A stretch of DNA of 62,634 nt from Folioceros fuciformis. Its lineage: Eukaryota; Anthocerotophyta; Anthocerotopsida; Anthocerotales. Position 1 is the stretch's first letter. Every line of letters begins with the position of its first letter. Shown piece by piece: positions 35,166 to 46,009 of the stretch. The notes beneath the pieces were generated by a model. The model saw nothing but the letters and a program-made list of their open reading frames with translations, did no database searches and had not been told where the DNA came from. The position numbers and the translations under genes are program-made. The DNA lies in contig JBNGIO010006249.1 of assembly GCA_049999805.1 (NCBI GenBank), forward strand, positions 464,796 through 527,429, given 5' to 3'.

Positions 35166-36402
35166 TTATAATTGTGGAACGTCACCTCTCCGTGACATCA
35201 ATCTTGCCGCCTTCAGAACGCAAGCTCTCTTGGTTGCAGATGATTCTCGTATCACCATCTTGTTCACAAGATATATCATTTATTAACATCACGCATATGA
35301 TTCGAATACTTTGATACGTCTCTCGAATGCAGTGCAAACCTCGGGTTACGGGAGCAAGGTAATGGTTCCTTTTGTCTGACAATCAACGGTAACCTCCGCG
35401 GCAAGCAATCCTGGAGAACCCTGTGTCGCCTCGCAACGGTAAGAAACAAAGACATGCCCAGGGTTGCCGTTGCTCGGATGGCCAGGCTATGGAACAGATT
35501 GCTAGGGCGTGGACGGCCCGTACCCCCCACCCCCAGGAGGCCCTAAGCCCTAAGCCCTAAATCACGTCTGGCACAAGGGGGCCACACAGGGACGCTCATA
35601 GCCCACACCTCCGGTGTGTACTTTTTCGTTTGCCTCTTGTGAGGGGATACGAGACGTGTTTCCCAAGGACGCTGGCGCACAAGAAAGGGCCAGCGCTCTG
35701 TTTGTAACCTGCGGGTTCTAGCCCCCGGTCTGCAATTCCAGCTGCGGCTGGCCGTCTCTTGTATTCCCTGTCTTGGGAATTTCGGCCCTCGTATCTCCCC
35801 GTGTCGAGCAGCTGAGGACTGCACAGTTCCGTGTTTTGATTCTTCTGGGCAGGGCGTTTTTTGCTTTGTGTTCTGACGTCCGTCTTGTACTCTTGTGGTG
35901 CTACTGAGCTCGCGTGGTCGTTCCATGCTCATACAGTGGATGGTTACAAGCTGCTGTGCAAAGACAGGTGGTCGCGCCCTTACTTTTCTTCGGATGCGAA
36001 GCAACTGGCACTCTGAGATGCAGATGCTGGACTGCCCTCGACTCTGAGGCTTTTGCGGGATATAGCGGAGAGCATGCACATGCAGATGCTGGACTACCTT
36101 CGACTCTGAGGCCTTTGCGGGAAACAGAGGAGAGCATGCACATGCTCTGAGGCCTTTGCGGGATACAGAGGAGAGCACCAGAGAAGCTGCTCACGTAACA
36201 CCCTTCAGGTGGTGGGCGGCTGATGTGACGGAAAGGAATGGTCCAGATACTTTGGTCGTCTGCCCGTCATTCCGATCTGCTCTGAACTCTTGCCACAGCA
36301 AAGACTGTTTTTGTGAGCTACTGGCTTGTTGTGCGGGCTCAGGGTTTAACCAGCCTTGTCTTATCCTGTGTTCGCTGCACAGAAGCAACAGTGCATTCGA
36401 GG
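35166..36402. other. Upstream region of MetRS with a 62-bp tandem repeat
   Basis: No coding exon is supported. Includes three CCCTAA-type telomere-like heptamers at 35541-35561 and a tandem repeat at 36019-36180. The MetRS frame is open back to 36313 only from a GTG. Confidence 0.45.
36019..36180. repeat. 62-bp tandem repeat, 2.6 copies
   Basis: 36019-36080 and 36081-36142 are two full copies beginning TGCAGATGCTGGACT; 36143-36180 is a third copy with its first half lost. It lies about 220 bp upstream of the MetRS ATG. Confidence 0.9.
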
Positions 36403-38250
36403 ATGGACAAGCTCAAAATTTCGGGCGATGCGGGAGCTCAAACTCAGGTGAAGGAGCCGAAGTTGCCTATACCGGGGAAGAGGAACGTGCTAGTCACCAG
36501 CGCTCTGCCCTACGTGAACAATGTGCCTCACCTGGGGAACATAATAGGGTGCGTGCTCAGTGCGGATGTGTATGCTAGATACTGCCGTCTTCGTGGTTAC
36601 AATGTACTCTACATTTGTGGCACAGACGAATATGGCACAGCGACGGAGACAAAGGCTATGGAGGAGAATTTGACTCCCAAGGAGATTTGTGACAAGTATC
36701 ACGCGGTGCACGTGGAGGTTTACAAGTGGTTCGATATCAGTTTTGACATGTTCGGACGCACGTCAACCGAGCAGCATACCAAGATCTGCCAGGCCATCTT
36801 CAAGTCGCTGCGGGAGAAAGGGCAGCTGTTGGAGGAGAAGATGGAGCAGCCCTTCTGCACCACCTGCCAGCGCTTCCTGGCGGATAGGTTTGTGGGAGGG
36901 ACGTGTCCTACCCCTGGCTGTGGTTACGAGGACGCAAGAGGAGATCAGTGCGAAAAATGTGGCAAGCTTTTGAACCCTACAGACCTGATCAATCCGCGGT
37001 GTAGAACGTGTGGGAATCCTCCTGAAATTCGTGAAACAGAGCACCTGTTTCTCAACCTTCCTGAGATCAAGGATCAGCTGGAAGCGTACATCAACAAGAC
37101 TTCAGTGAAGGGAACTTGGAGTGAGAATTCCGTTCGCACGACGAGGGCCTGGATAAGAGATGGTCTCAAACCTCGCTGCATAACCAGAGACTTGAAGTGG
37201 GGCGTGCCTGTCCCGTGGGAGAAGTATAAGGAAAAGGTTTTCTATGTGTGGTTTGACGCACCCATTGGCTACATGTCTATCACTTCTAACTACATGGCTA
37301 AGTACGCTGCCAACGACACTATGGATGCCGATAAGTGGAAGCAGTGGTGGCAATCGCCCGACGATGTGGAGCTCGTGCAATTTATGGGAAAGGATAATGT
37401 ACCTTTCCATACTGTAATTTTCCCTAGCACCTTGCTTGGAACTGGGGAGGCCTGGACGCTTATGAGGACTATCAGTGTTACAGAATACCTCAACTATGAA
37501 TCGGGGAAGTTTTCTAAGAGCAGAGGAGTAGGGGTTTTCGGAACTGATGCGAAGATCACCGACACCCCCGTGGAAGTGTTCCGTTACTATTTGCTGACAA
37601 ATCGGCCTGAAGGGTCTGACACACTGTTTACATGGGCAGACTTCCAGGCGAAGCAGAACAACGAGCTGCTGAAAAACTTGGGCAACTTTATTCATCGGTG
37701 TTTGAGCTTCCTGGCAAAACCATCTGGCGGGGGTTATGGGTCTGTTATTCCAGAAGGAGCAGGTGCGAGCGCTCATGTCATGGAACTTACCGAAACATTT
37801 GGTACGCAGGTTTGGGAGGACGTCAAGGATTACGTCGAGAATATGGAGAAGGTGAAGCTCAAAGCTGCGTTGAAGACTGCAATGAATGTTTCATCTCATG
37901 GGAACCTGTATCTCCAGAATAGTAAATTTTGGAAGCTGTACAAGGAGGATCGTCATTCATGCGACGTTGTGATCCGGACAGCAGTGGGAACCACTGTTGT
38001 GCTGGCGACACTTCTGGAACCTTTCATGCCGTCTTTCTCTCGCAAGCTGCTTCAACAGCTAAATCTTGAAACAGCAAGTTTGTCGCTCACAGATGAAGAC
38101 GTGGCCAGAGCCAGGACACCGCGGCTGTTTGTGCGTGAAGGGCATGTAATTGGGAAGCCTGAACCCATCTTTGCCGAGATGAGCGATGAGAAGGTGGAAA
38201 AGTACAGGGTAGCATTTTCTGGTGCTCAGGCGGACAGGGCTGCCGCATGA
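36403..38250 (+). CDS. Methionyl-tRNA synthetase, cytosolic type, lacking the C-terminal EMAP-II domain
   Basis: Charges tRNA-Met with methionine. Single exon, 615 residues from the ATG at 36403 (MDKLKIS). Catalytic core: VTSALPYVNNVPHLGNIIG with HLGN in place of HIGH, CGTDEYGTATETKA, the zinc-knuckle insert with paired CxxC (CTTCQRF, CPTPGC, CEKCG, CRTCG), DAPIGYMSIT, and KFSKSRG as the KMSKS loop. An anticodon-binding helical domain follows to about residue 560. The end FAEMSDEKVEKYRVAFSGAQADRAAA is where plant cytosolic enzymes continue through a linker into an EMAP-II/Trbp111-like tRNA-binding domain of roughly 170 residues; here a stop occurs and no such domain is found in the next 770 bp. 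A partial degenerate copy lies upstream. Confidence 0.93.
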   Translation: MDKLKISGDAGAQTQVKEPKLPIPGKRNVLVTSALPYVNNVPHLGNIIGCVLSADVYARYCRLRGYNVLYICGTDEYGTATETKAMEENLTPKEICDKYHAVHVEVYKWFDISFDMFGRTSTEQHTKICQAIFKSLREKGQLLEEKMEQPFCTTCQRFLADRFVGGTCPTPGCGYEDARGDQCEKCGKLLNPTDLINPRCRTCGNPPEIRETEHLFLNLPEIKDQLEAYINKTSVKGTWSENSVRTTRAWIRDGLKPRCITRDLKWGVPVPWEKYKEKVFYVWFDAPIGYMSITSNYMAKYAANDTMDADKWKQWWQSPDDVELVQFMGKDNVPFHTVIFPSTLLGTGEAWTLMRTISVTEYLNYESGKFSKSRGVGVFGTDAKITDTPVEVFRYYLLTNRPEGSDTLFTWADFQAKQNNELLKNLGNFIHRCLSFLAKPSGGGYGSVIPEGAGASAHVMELTETFGTQVWEDVKDYVENMEKVKLKAALKTAMNVSSHGNLYLQNSKFWKLYKEDRHSCDVVIRTAVGTTVVLATLLEPFMPSFSRKLLQQLNLETASLSLTDEDVARARTPRLFVREGHVIGKPEPIFAEMSDEKVEKYRVAFSGAQADRAAA

Positions 38251-39018
38251 AAATATGCGTAGTCAGTGACCGTGGGTAGTGTGCATAGTAGAGTGACTTG
38301 GACAGGCGCCCTGAGGGATAGGATGGTATTACTCTATTCAGAAGTAGGACTTGAGTAGGCTAGAGTCCTGCTTCAACTCCGGACACGAGTCTTACTCGAA
38401 CTGTATGTTGGTTGTGTTCGGCGGAGGTGAGAGCCTTGTTTGGTACATCCCCCGTCAGTTCCTCCGTCCGTGTACATCTATCGACTTGCTGTCGATGACT
38501 GCTTGTCTCGCGTGAAACTCCGGATTACAGGTGAGTGCTATGGCACCGTGGTGATCACATTACAATGGTATCTTCTGAGCTTTGTCGCAACAAAGATCCG
38601 GGAATCACTCCCGTCACTCGTTCCTTCCTCCACAGGCCTCGCTAAATGGTTTTAGTTTGAAAGCCATGTATTCCTCAGGATAGTTTGCACTTTAGAAAAG
38701 TATCAGTAGACCCTTATACGGCATCCCAATCCGGACGTAAGAGGAATTTGAATAGTTTTGATGGCATCGTTCCCAGAAACGTTGCAACCATGCCGACCTA
38801 GCCGATGGCTCCTTCCAGTCTCAAAGGAATTTTCTTCCCCTTCTTCTTCTTGGCTGTATGCTGTATCTACGACGGTGTGCCATGGCCCTTCCTGATCAGG
38901 ATATTGCTGGTGGGTTAAGTAACCCTGGAACGCTTTAGTCCATGTATGCGAGTCAGAGTCGAACTGGGGAAGTGTGGAAGCGGCAGAATTGAGGGAAGAA
39001 CTAAGATTTTGAGGAAAG
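38251..39018. other. Intergenic region between MetRS and RNA helicase
   Basis: 3' flank and promoter. No EMAP-II-like or other coding sequence seen on either strand. Confidence 0.45.
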
Positions 39019-40398
39019 ATGAGCGGCGTCCCGGTCGATGATGAGGACGAGGAGGCCACGGGCTGCGATGAGGAGAGTCTGGCAGGGGGGAAGAAGGGCG
39101 TGGTGAGTTTTGCTGAGATCGGGGTTTGCGATCAGCTAGTGGAGGCTTGCGCCAAGCTGGGATGGAAGGTGCCCACGCCCATCCAAGTGGATTCCATCCC
39201 TCATGCTTTGGCTGGGAGGGATTTGATAGGGCTGGCCCAGACGGGGTCCGGGAAGACGGCAGCCTTCGCGCTGCCCATTCTGCAGGCGCTGCTGGAGAAG
39301 CCGCAGCCTTTGTTTGCGTGCGTGCTGTCGCCTACCAGGGAGCTGGCCATTCAGATTGCGGAGCAGTTCGAGGCGCTCGGGGTGGCCATAGGGCTGAAGT
39401 GCGCCGTGGTGGTGGGGGGTGTAGACATGATGGCGCAGGCCATTGCGCTCGCCAAACGACCGCATGTCGTGGTCGGGACGCCGGGAAGGATGGTGGACCA
39501 TCTCACCAACACCAAGGGGTTCAGTCTTCGGACTATGAAGTTTTTGGTGCTGGATGAGGCTGACAGGCTGCTGAATCTGGACTTCGAGAAGGATATTGAT
39601 GAGATATTGAAGGGTTTCCCCCGGGAGAGGAACACTTTCCTCTTCTCCGCCACCATGACCTCCAAGGTGGCTAAGCTGCAGAGGGCTTGCTTGAGGAACC
39701 CGGTGAAGGTGGAGGTGTCCTCTAAGTACTCCACGGTGGACACGTTGAAGCAGGAGTATCTCCTGGTGCCTGCCAAGCAGAAGGACGCATTTCTTGTTTA
39801 TATCTTGAACGAGATGCCTGGGAAGTCCATCATGGTGTTCACTAGGACGTGCGAGTCTACCAGGAAGCTGGCCTTGACGCTGCGGAATTTAGGGTTGGAG
39901 GCTATCCCTATTAGCGGGCAGATGAGCCAATCCGAGAGGATAGGTGCCTTGGATAAGTTCAAGGCAAGGGAGCGGAACATCTTGATATGCACCGATGTCG
40001 CTAGTAGGGGGCTGGATATCCCGTCCGTCGATGCTGTGTTGAATTATGACGTTCCTACGAACTCCAAGGACTATGTTCATCGTGTGGGGAGAACTGCACG
40101 CGCAGGAAGGGCGGGCCGGGCTGTAACTCTGGTCACTCAGTATGATGTGGAGCTCTATCTTCGGATTGAGAACCTTATTAAGAAGAAACTCCCCAAGTAC
40201 CCGGCAGAAACGGACGAGGCTTTGATGCTCATGGAGCGTGTGAGTGAGGCTCAGAGAATAGCAACAAACATGATGAGGGAACGGGATGCTCGCAAAAAGG
40301 GCAACAAGAGAGGACGTGGTGGCGACGATGATACTCAAGACTTCTCTGCATACAAGAAAAAAGGGAAGTCTGGATCAAAGACGGGGAAAAAGCGGTAG
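39019..40398 (+). CDS. DEAD-box RNA helicase, RRP3/DDX47 (RH10) type
   Basis: An ATP-dependent RNA helicase of the nucleolar RRP3/DDX47 group, which acts in 18S rRNA processing. Single exon, 459 residues. Motifs in order: Q motif (FAEIGV...GWKVPTPIQ), Walker A AQTGSGKT, Ia [19 protein letters not shown] in [14 protein letters not shown], then [18 protein letters not shown] and [13 protein letters not shown]. The block [24 protein letters not shown] strongly favours RRP3/DDX47 over DDX49. A Lys/Arg/Gly-rich tail fits nucleolar localisation. An acidic N-terminus ([13 protein letters not shown]) precedes the Q motif. Confidence 0.95.
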   Translation: MSGVPVDDEDEEATGCDEESLAGGKKGVVSFAEIGVCDQLVEACAKLGWKVPTPIQVDSIPHALAGRDLIGLAQTGSGKTAAFALPILQALLEKPQPLFACVLSPTRELAIQIAEQFEALGVAIGLKCAVVVGGVDMMAQAIALAKRPHVVVGTPGRMVDHLTNTKGFSLRTMKFLVLDEADRLLNLDFEKDIDEILKGFPRERNTFLFSATMTSKVAKLQRACLRNPVKVEVSSKYSTVDTLKQEYLLVPAKQKDAFLVYILNEMPGKSIMVFTRTCESTRKLALTLRNLGLEAIPISGQMSQSERIGALDKFKARERNILICTDVASRGLDIPSVDAVLNYDVPTNSKDYVHRVGRTARAGRAGRAVTLVTQYDVELYLRIENLIKKKLPKYPAETDEALMLMERVSEAQRIATNMMRERDARKKGNKRGRGGDDDTQDFSAYKKKGKSGSKTGKKR

Positions 40399-41205
40399 CA
40401 TGCTTTTGCATTCTTCACTTTGGAGTTCCTCAATTCGTTGTGTTGTAGAGATTTGGACGGCCTCAGCTCTTCTATCCTTACAGGCAGCAAACTCTCTATG
40501 GAGCCTTTGGAGGTCAAGCCGGAAGCACACGGGTTTATCAACTGTACTTTCGGCGTTGAGTGCCTTCATTTCAATTTTGTAGCGTGTTAGTGAAACATTG
40601 AACGAATGCGGCATCCTTTCTTCGAGACTATCTCTGTCCAAACAGGCGACCCGGGCTTCGGTCATCACCACACTGCTTTCCAGTTCATTGTTGCACTCTC
40701 ATTCACGAAGTGCATTGTAAATTGCTATGCATCTTTATGGGTCTTTTTTGGTGGGTAGTGGATGGTGGGATCAACATTATTATGGTTGGCGTAGAGTGTT
40801 GGAGACCAAAGTTGCTACTGCGGTGCACCAGTCCCTGCTGTTCATTGCAAAGTCAGGTGCGTGGAAAAGGATTGATATGGTTAGGTTATGTCTTCTCGTA
40901 CATGTACTGAGTTTTCAAAACTTTATCAGAAAAAAAAATCCGTCTACATATCTAGCTTTACAATCGTTTAGACCACTGTCCACCAATGCGTCTTACTGCT
41001 CCCCTTCTGGACCCAACTTAAGACGTCACAAGGCTCTAGGAAATCCTACCTTAACACGTCCTCATCATTCGGCTATGGAAAATCTTCAAAGCTGCTTTAC
41101 GGGGAGGAACGCTATCCTGTGTCCGCAACAAGGGTAAAAGAGACAAACCGAACGCAGAGGCAAATGGAAGCAAAACCAATCTAAATGTACAGATGCGCAT
41201 CAAAA
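40399..41205. other. Convergent 3' flanks of helicase and PRXL2-like genes
   Basis: Nothing coding seen; ORFs here are short and random-looking. Confidence 0.45.
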
Positions 41206-42812
41206 CTACTGTCTTTGACCCTTATTGAGTCGTTTGCAGATAGCAATCACTTCCTCCACTGGAGCCCAGTCACCAAAAGTCCTCTCTACGAACTGGTATG
41301 CAACTCCACCCTTCCCCGATCTGACGATGTAGAGACCACCCTTGATGGTACCTTCACCTTTCAGATTGTATTCGATGCCAGGCGTAGCGCTGGCGCGCTT
41401 GAAATTCTTCTTGGCTAAGGGGTTGAGCAGGAAACCGACGATGAGACTGTCCTTCAGCAGCTTTCCACCACCCAGCGCCTTGAAAAGCTCTCTGTCAGGG
41501 TCGGCCACAACCTGTCCGCCCCAGTATCTAGGCCAGAATGCCTTCACCTGGGCAACACAGTTCTGCTTCAGACACTACTGTAGTTCATCAAATTCGATCA
41601 CGCGGGATGTGATATGATGGAACACAAGTGGGGGTTAGGGTAGAGTGAATATCAGAACCTCGGGGTCAATATACTCGTTGAGAACAGCCACGAGCTGAAC
41701 ATTCAATGCATCGAAAATTGGCTTGTTGGAGTAGAGTTGGTGAGCCTCTGCCCGACACATAACGCACCTGCGCAACATCCGGGGCCGATCGAACAATACG
41801 CATGGCTGAGGGGCTAGCTGAATACATTGTTAGCAACTAGGGAGACTGAGCTGCCATGCGGATTGAAACCACAATGAGTGGAAAAGGGAGCAAGAAGGGA
41901 TCACTCACCCCGGCCTTCGCAGGCAGTACAGTATGGTTGTTTGGTCTTTCCACAGATCTGCCGCTCTGGATTTTGGAGGAGGTTGGAGAGAGCCATTTTG
42001 CTTCCAAGGATCCAGCCCAACCTTATGTTCCGGCAACAGCTTTATCACTTGTGCCTGCTCCAGAACAGCTAAAGGAGTGACATCCTCAACCACCGGGGGC
42101 GGTTTAATCAAGCCACAAGCCCTGGAAGGGGCGGGAACAGAGGCCACAATTCCCTTGAACTCTGCAGGTTCCTCTTTACGTGCTGAGTCCGCAAAACCGT
42201 CTAGAGCATGCTCTGTGGTAATTTCCTTCGGTTCGTCGTACGCCGGCTTCGGTGCCTCTGCCTTCTCCGTCTTCGTCAGGTCCTTGGGCAAGACGATACC
42301 ACACGCCGCGCCCCTGTCTGTGAACCTGGCTACATGCCCCCGCTTCATCCCGTACTCAGCCACCAGAGCGGCTGGAGACACGTTGAGCAGCTCGGCGATT
42401 GACTTTCCCGACGCCTCCAACTTCTCTGCATACTCTAGCAGAGCCCGATTGTGAAGATACGTGCGGATGTCCAGAGAATCCTGTCATATCAGCGCCACAA
42501 CACCCAGAGGACTGTGAATAGCAAGTACCCCCAAGCACCCTGGTTGTGATCCGCTATCTGTCCTGTTCGCGAGGTGCCAAACGAGTGCAGAACACGCCAA
42601 GCAGCCAGCAATTTCTCAACAACATTGCCAGAGATGGCGCACAGGAACGTAAAACGCACCCTCTGCTCCTGCGTGAGCTGCAACGCATCCATGTCGGAGG
42701 AATTCATGACCTTGATCGTGGGAACGTCGTCCCATCCTTCCGCCACCAGCTTATCCAGGATCGGGAACAGAGGCCCATTCCCCACAAACTCATCCAAAGC
42801 GAAGGACGCCAT
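41206..42812 (-). CDS. PRXL2-type thioredoxin-fold protein with N-terminal SAM-like region, 4 exons
   Basis: Exons 42812-42660, 42480-41909, 41767-41659 and 41547-41206 close exactly to 391 residues. The C-terminal half is the AhpC/TSA-like PRXL2 (FAM213/SelU-like) fold: TTILYCLRRPG, then the redox motif CVMC followed by RAEAHQLY, LVAVLNEYIDPE, AFWPRYWGGQVVADPD and GTIKGGLYIVRSGKGGVAYQ. The N-terminal exon (FPILDKLVAEGWDDVPTIKVMNSSDMDALQLTQ) resembles a SAM-like helical domain. A middle Pro/Glu-rich segment links them. CxxC redox activity is expected from the family; the physiological substrate is unknown. No obvious transit peptide, so probably cytosolic. Confidence 0.88.
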
Positions 42813-43784
42813 AGCCGGGCGGCGGGCACCTGAACCTCAGAAACTGATGCAGACCACAAACCCGCTGACCCCAAGTTGGGTCGCACAAGGCTTGTAAGAA
42901 GATATCCCTGGAGAAGGCACCATCCTGGAGGTGATACCTGTGCCGGTTACCAGCTGCAAGAGGCAGCCGTTTCTATAAATCTTTTTGCCAGTGAGCACTC
43001 ATGCGCTGTCATCAGGCACAGACGATGTCAAAGATAGATCGCCTCCCTGAAACTCGCCACGACAAGCTCACAACAGCACCGCTTTAATAGGACGGCTTCA
43101 GTATGTACACGCGTGTACGTATCTCGTCCTTTGGCGAGATGGTGCTACCCATTCCGCGTGTGCTCGGCCGATGACGTACCCTGTGTAGCTGCCAGATCTT
43201 GCGAGAAGAAGTCAACAGGAACAGATCTGGCAGACTTGCATCCATCGTTAGGGATAGATCTGCAAATGCTCGGTGTATGCAGCGGGAGAGAATGAGGTAG
43301 GTAAACGAATATCCATGCAAGCTAAAGAAACGAACATGGAGCCCAAAAAAAACCGATTGGCACACGAGACTGCGGAAAGAGCTCGAACAAAAATTCCGAT
43401 GAACAAGAGGGAGCACAGAAAAGCTGCCTAAAGAGCAGGGAGGCAGCGCTCTAGCTAGGAGACCTGACCACCCTATCCTGAGCATGGGAAAGAAATATTG
43501 CTGCCGTCACTGATTATGTGACTAATTTAGCCTGGCCTTGAGAGAGCCACATGCTGCCTACCAGATCTGAGTTTCCTACGCATGCTGAATTCTGTCATGT
43601 TGCGCTAACCAGGCTGTGTGATCACTGCCTCTTGTTCAGCCTGGCTGAGAGGAAGGAAGCAGCAACAAGATCAGAGAACGGGATCACATGCAAGCGAAAC
43701 AACAGACAATCAACCAAACCGCAGATCGCGAGAAGGAAGGCTTGGGGAGAGGAGGACAACCTACCGTGAGCAGCAGCTGGCGCA
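42813..43784. other. Flank between PRXL2-like and SEC61-gamma genes
   Basis: Both neighbours are on the minus strand, so this holds the SEC61-gamma 3' UTR and the PRXL2-like promoter. An open minus-strand frame at 43084-43485 resembles no protein I know. Confidence 0.4.
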
Positions 43785-43991
43785 TTAAGCGCCGACGATG
43801 ATGTTCTTGATCGGGATGAAGATCAGCTTGACGAAGAAGCCGATAAATCCCATCACCACAAACCCTACAGCAGTCCTGCCGGCCACCTTGGAAAACTCCT
43901 TACGATCTGGCTTGTGGCAGCGCTTCACCAGCCGCACGCTGTCCTTGGCGAATTCCTTCACCGGCCTGACCATCGAATCGACCGTGTCCAT
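43785..43991 (-). CDS. SEC61G: SEC61 translocon gamma subunit
   Basis: A 68-residue tail-anchored subunit of the ER protein translocon (SecE family), uninterrupted. It has an amphipathic N-terminal helix ([26 protein letters not shown]) and one TM helix ([21 protein letters not shown]), ending NNIIVGA-like (KNIIVGA), all canonical. Length matches eukaryotic orthologs. It is divergent from EMC4, with 309 bp between start codons. Confidence 0.97.
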   Translation of the reverse strand: MDTVDSMVRPVKEFAKDSVRLVKRCHKPDRKEFSKVAGRTAVGFVVMGFIGFFVKLIFIPIKNIIVGA

Positions 43992-44300
43992 GGCTGCTTG
44001 CTCAGAGGCGCGGAGGATCGTGAAGGAAGATGGAAAGCGGGGGGCTCCTCGTCGTTACGCGGTAAGGATAGTGAGCGACGTCACAAAAGCACAGCAGTCG
44101 TGAGGGATAGTTTGACTAGTAGCCCTTACACTCGACTGCCTAGATACATATATAGAAGAATGTCCTTCACTTCTCTTTCGATACACATATTCTAATTTGA
44201 AGAAGAATACACTTTACCCACAAGTATATCGAGAAAGCAAACGAAACGAAGATTACCAGATCATTTGCACTCGTGAGAAGCCGAGCTTGAAAGCTTGGCG
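43992..44300. promoter_or_regulatory. Candidate shared promoter, SEC61G (-) and EMC4 (+)
   Basis: Only 309 bp separate the two ATGs. A TATA-like ACATATATAGA lies near 44144-44154, readable in either direction. Bidirectional activity is inferred from spacing alone. Confidence 0.5.
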
Positions 44301-44846
44301 ATGGCGGCCGCGGGGCGCTTGGCAGCGAGAAAGTGGGCGGTAGGATTGAGCGAGGGCGTGCCTGCGGCGACGGCTCGGGAGGTGGCGGATCCGCTGGGAT
44401 TCAGCAGGTCGGGTAGCGGCGGCGGCGCGGAGCAGGATGAGGGTGGGCAGCGGCAAAAGAAGGAGTTGGACGCGTCCTGGAAGCAGCAGAAGGCCTGGGA
44501 GGCGGCCCAGGCGCCGTTGAAGAACCTCTTCATGATGGCTTTCATGATGTGGATGGCCGGCAGCACTGTGCATCTCTTCAGCATTGGGATCACCTTCTCC
44601 GCACTATGGCAGCCGATCAGCGCGCTCCAGGGCATGGGAAAGCTCTTTGAGCCTTTCAAGGACGCCAGAGTCGACACTCTGCCTCCCAAGCTCACCTTTA
44701 TCGCTTTGAATTTGGCCGGCCTCGTCCTTGGCCTGTGGAAACTCAACTCGCTCGGCCTGCTCCCCACGCACGCATCGGACTGGGTGTCTAATCTGCCGCC
44801 TCCTCCTTCAGCTGAGTTTTCCGCCGGCGGCCTCCCTCTCTACTGA
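44301..44846 (+). CDS. EMC4: ER membrane protein complex subunit 4
   Basis: A 181-residue EMC4 (DUF1077) protein, uninterrupted. The family core is complete: an N-terminal cytosolic region with KKELDASWKQQKAWEAAQAP, first TM LFMMAFMMWMAGSTVHLFSI, GITFSALWQPISALQGM, and a second TM LTFIALNLAGLVLGLWKLN, then GLLPTHASDW. EMC inserts TM helices, mainly of tail-anchored and multi-pass proteins, into the ER. The frame is open slightly upstream from a TTG; the ATG at 44301 is used. N-terminal 50 residues are Ala/Gly-rich. Confidence 0.96.
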   Translation: MAAAGRLAARKWAVGLSEGVPAATAREVADPLGFSRSGSGGGAEQDEGGQRQKKELDASWKQQKAWEAAQAPLKNLFMMAFMMWMAGSTVHLFSIGITFSALWQPISALQGMGKLFEPFKDARVDTLPPKLTFIALNLAGLVLGLWKLNSLGLLPTHASDWVSNLPPPPSAEFSAGGLPLY

Positions 44847-46009
44847 CCAGGACGAAGCTGATGCCGAGCTCTGTGCTTCGCTTGCGTTGCTCTGGTCACG
44901 TGATCTTGGTTCAGAGCTCTGCTGACGTTCTCCTAACCCTAGTTCTTCATTGCAGCTTCCTGCAAATGTAATCGCCGTCTCATTCCCGATGCTCAGTGTA
45001 TAGCTACACTGCAACTCCCTGTTACCGTCACTCCAGAATGGCGTTCTCTATGGTTCGGTGGTTTGCAGCAGCGGGCCGAGCCAGCATCTCCGAATTCTCC
45101 TCTCCTCCGGTTCAGAGCAGAGCATTGCTTGCGATGTCCGGGAAGGATGTGGAAGCATGATAGGTTTTGCACGAGGAACAGGACACTGTAAAGTCCGCTG
45201 TCGATGACATTTGTAAGTGAGACTTGTCCGATGACTTAGATAAACCGGATTCAAGCGATTTTGGACCCTCCTGGTCTGTTTGGGTCCTCCAAGCCACACT
45301 GAGATCGCTAACGACAGAGGTTCCTAGTTTCGCCTCAGGAAGTGCTTTCCCACGAGGAGCCTTGATGGTCGAATGTCTCCTTCGCTAACGGAACGGGGTC
45401 TGATTCCCGTAATGTTGCCGCTCGACCTTGTTCTCTTCAGTCGAACGTCTTCCCTAGCTAGGGCTTCAGCTTCAGGAGCGGAGCGGGGCGCTAAATCCGT
45501 GGCACATGCCTACTTCCATGCGAAGTTTGAACGAGGAAAACGTGGATCTTTTGAGCGCGATTTACTAGCGGTTCTCAAGGACAGCGTCTGCGCGATGTGA
45601 GGAACTTCACAGCTTGCTGTCTCTGCATGTGGTGTGACGAAGCGGGCGCGATGGTGGACAGGAGTGCAATTGCTGGGGAAGAGTTACGTGCAGCAAGGAG
45701 GGAGAGGGGTATTGGCGGCAGAATACGATTAGTGACAGATCAGGCTTCAGAATTTGGAATGCGCACAGGCAATCAGTCAGGGATGGATTTGTCAGCAACC
45801 GCGATGCAGATCTGCGCATTCCGTGGTGGATTGAGAGCTATGGGAGGCAACCCTAACTCTGGTTCCATGTTTGTCATGGATTGTGGAGTAATATTGCGCT
45901 GGTGAGCAGGTGGTGATTTGAAATCAGCTTGGAGGCTCGGAGTGGGAGGAGTTTGAACTCAGGATTGATGATTTTGATTCCAACAGCCGGTCAGTTTTGA
46001 GGGGCACGC
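44847..46009. other. Intergenic region upstream of SCD1-like gene
   Basis: About 1.2 kb with 3' flank of EMC4 and probable promoter and leader of the next gene; no coding signal recognised. Confidence 0.4.

Noticed and set aside
38440-38655. Short frame after MetRS, tested as a detached EMAP-II domain
   Set aside because: No resemblance to the EMAP-II fold sequence; too short.
43084-43485. 133-residue minus-strand frame downstream of SEC61G
   Set aside because: No family features, no good start context, and it lies where a 3' UTR is expected.
44261-44767. Minus-strand frame of 168 residues over EMC4
   Set aside because: Shadow of EMC4; the EMC4 frame has clear family motifs.
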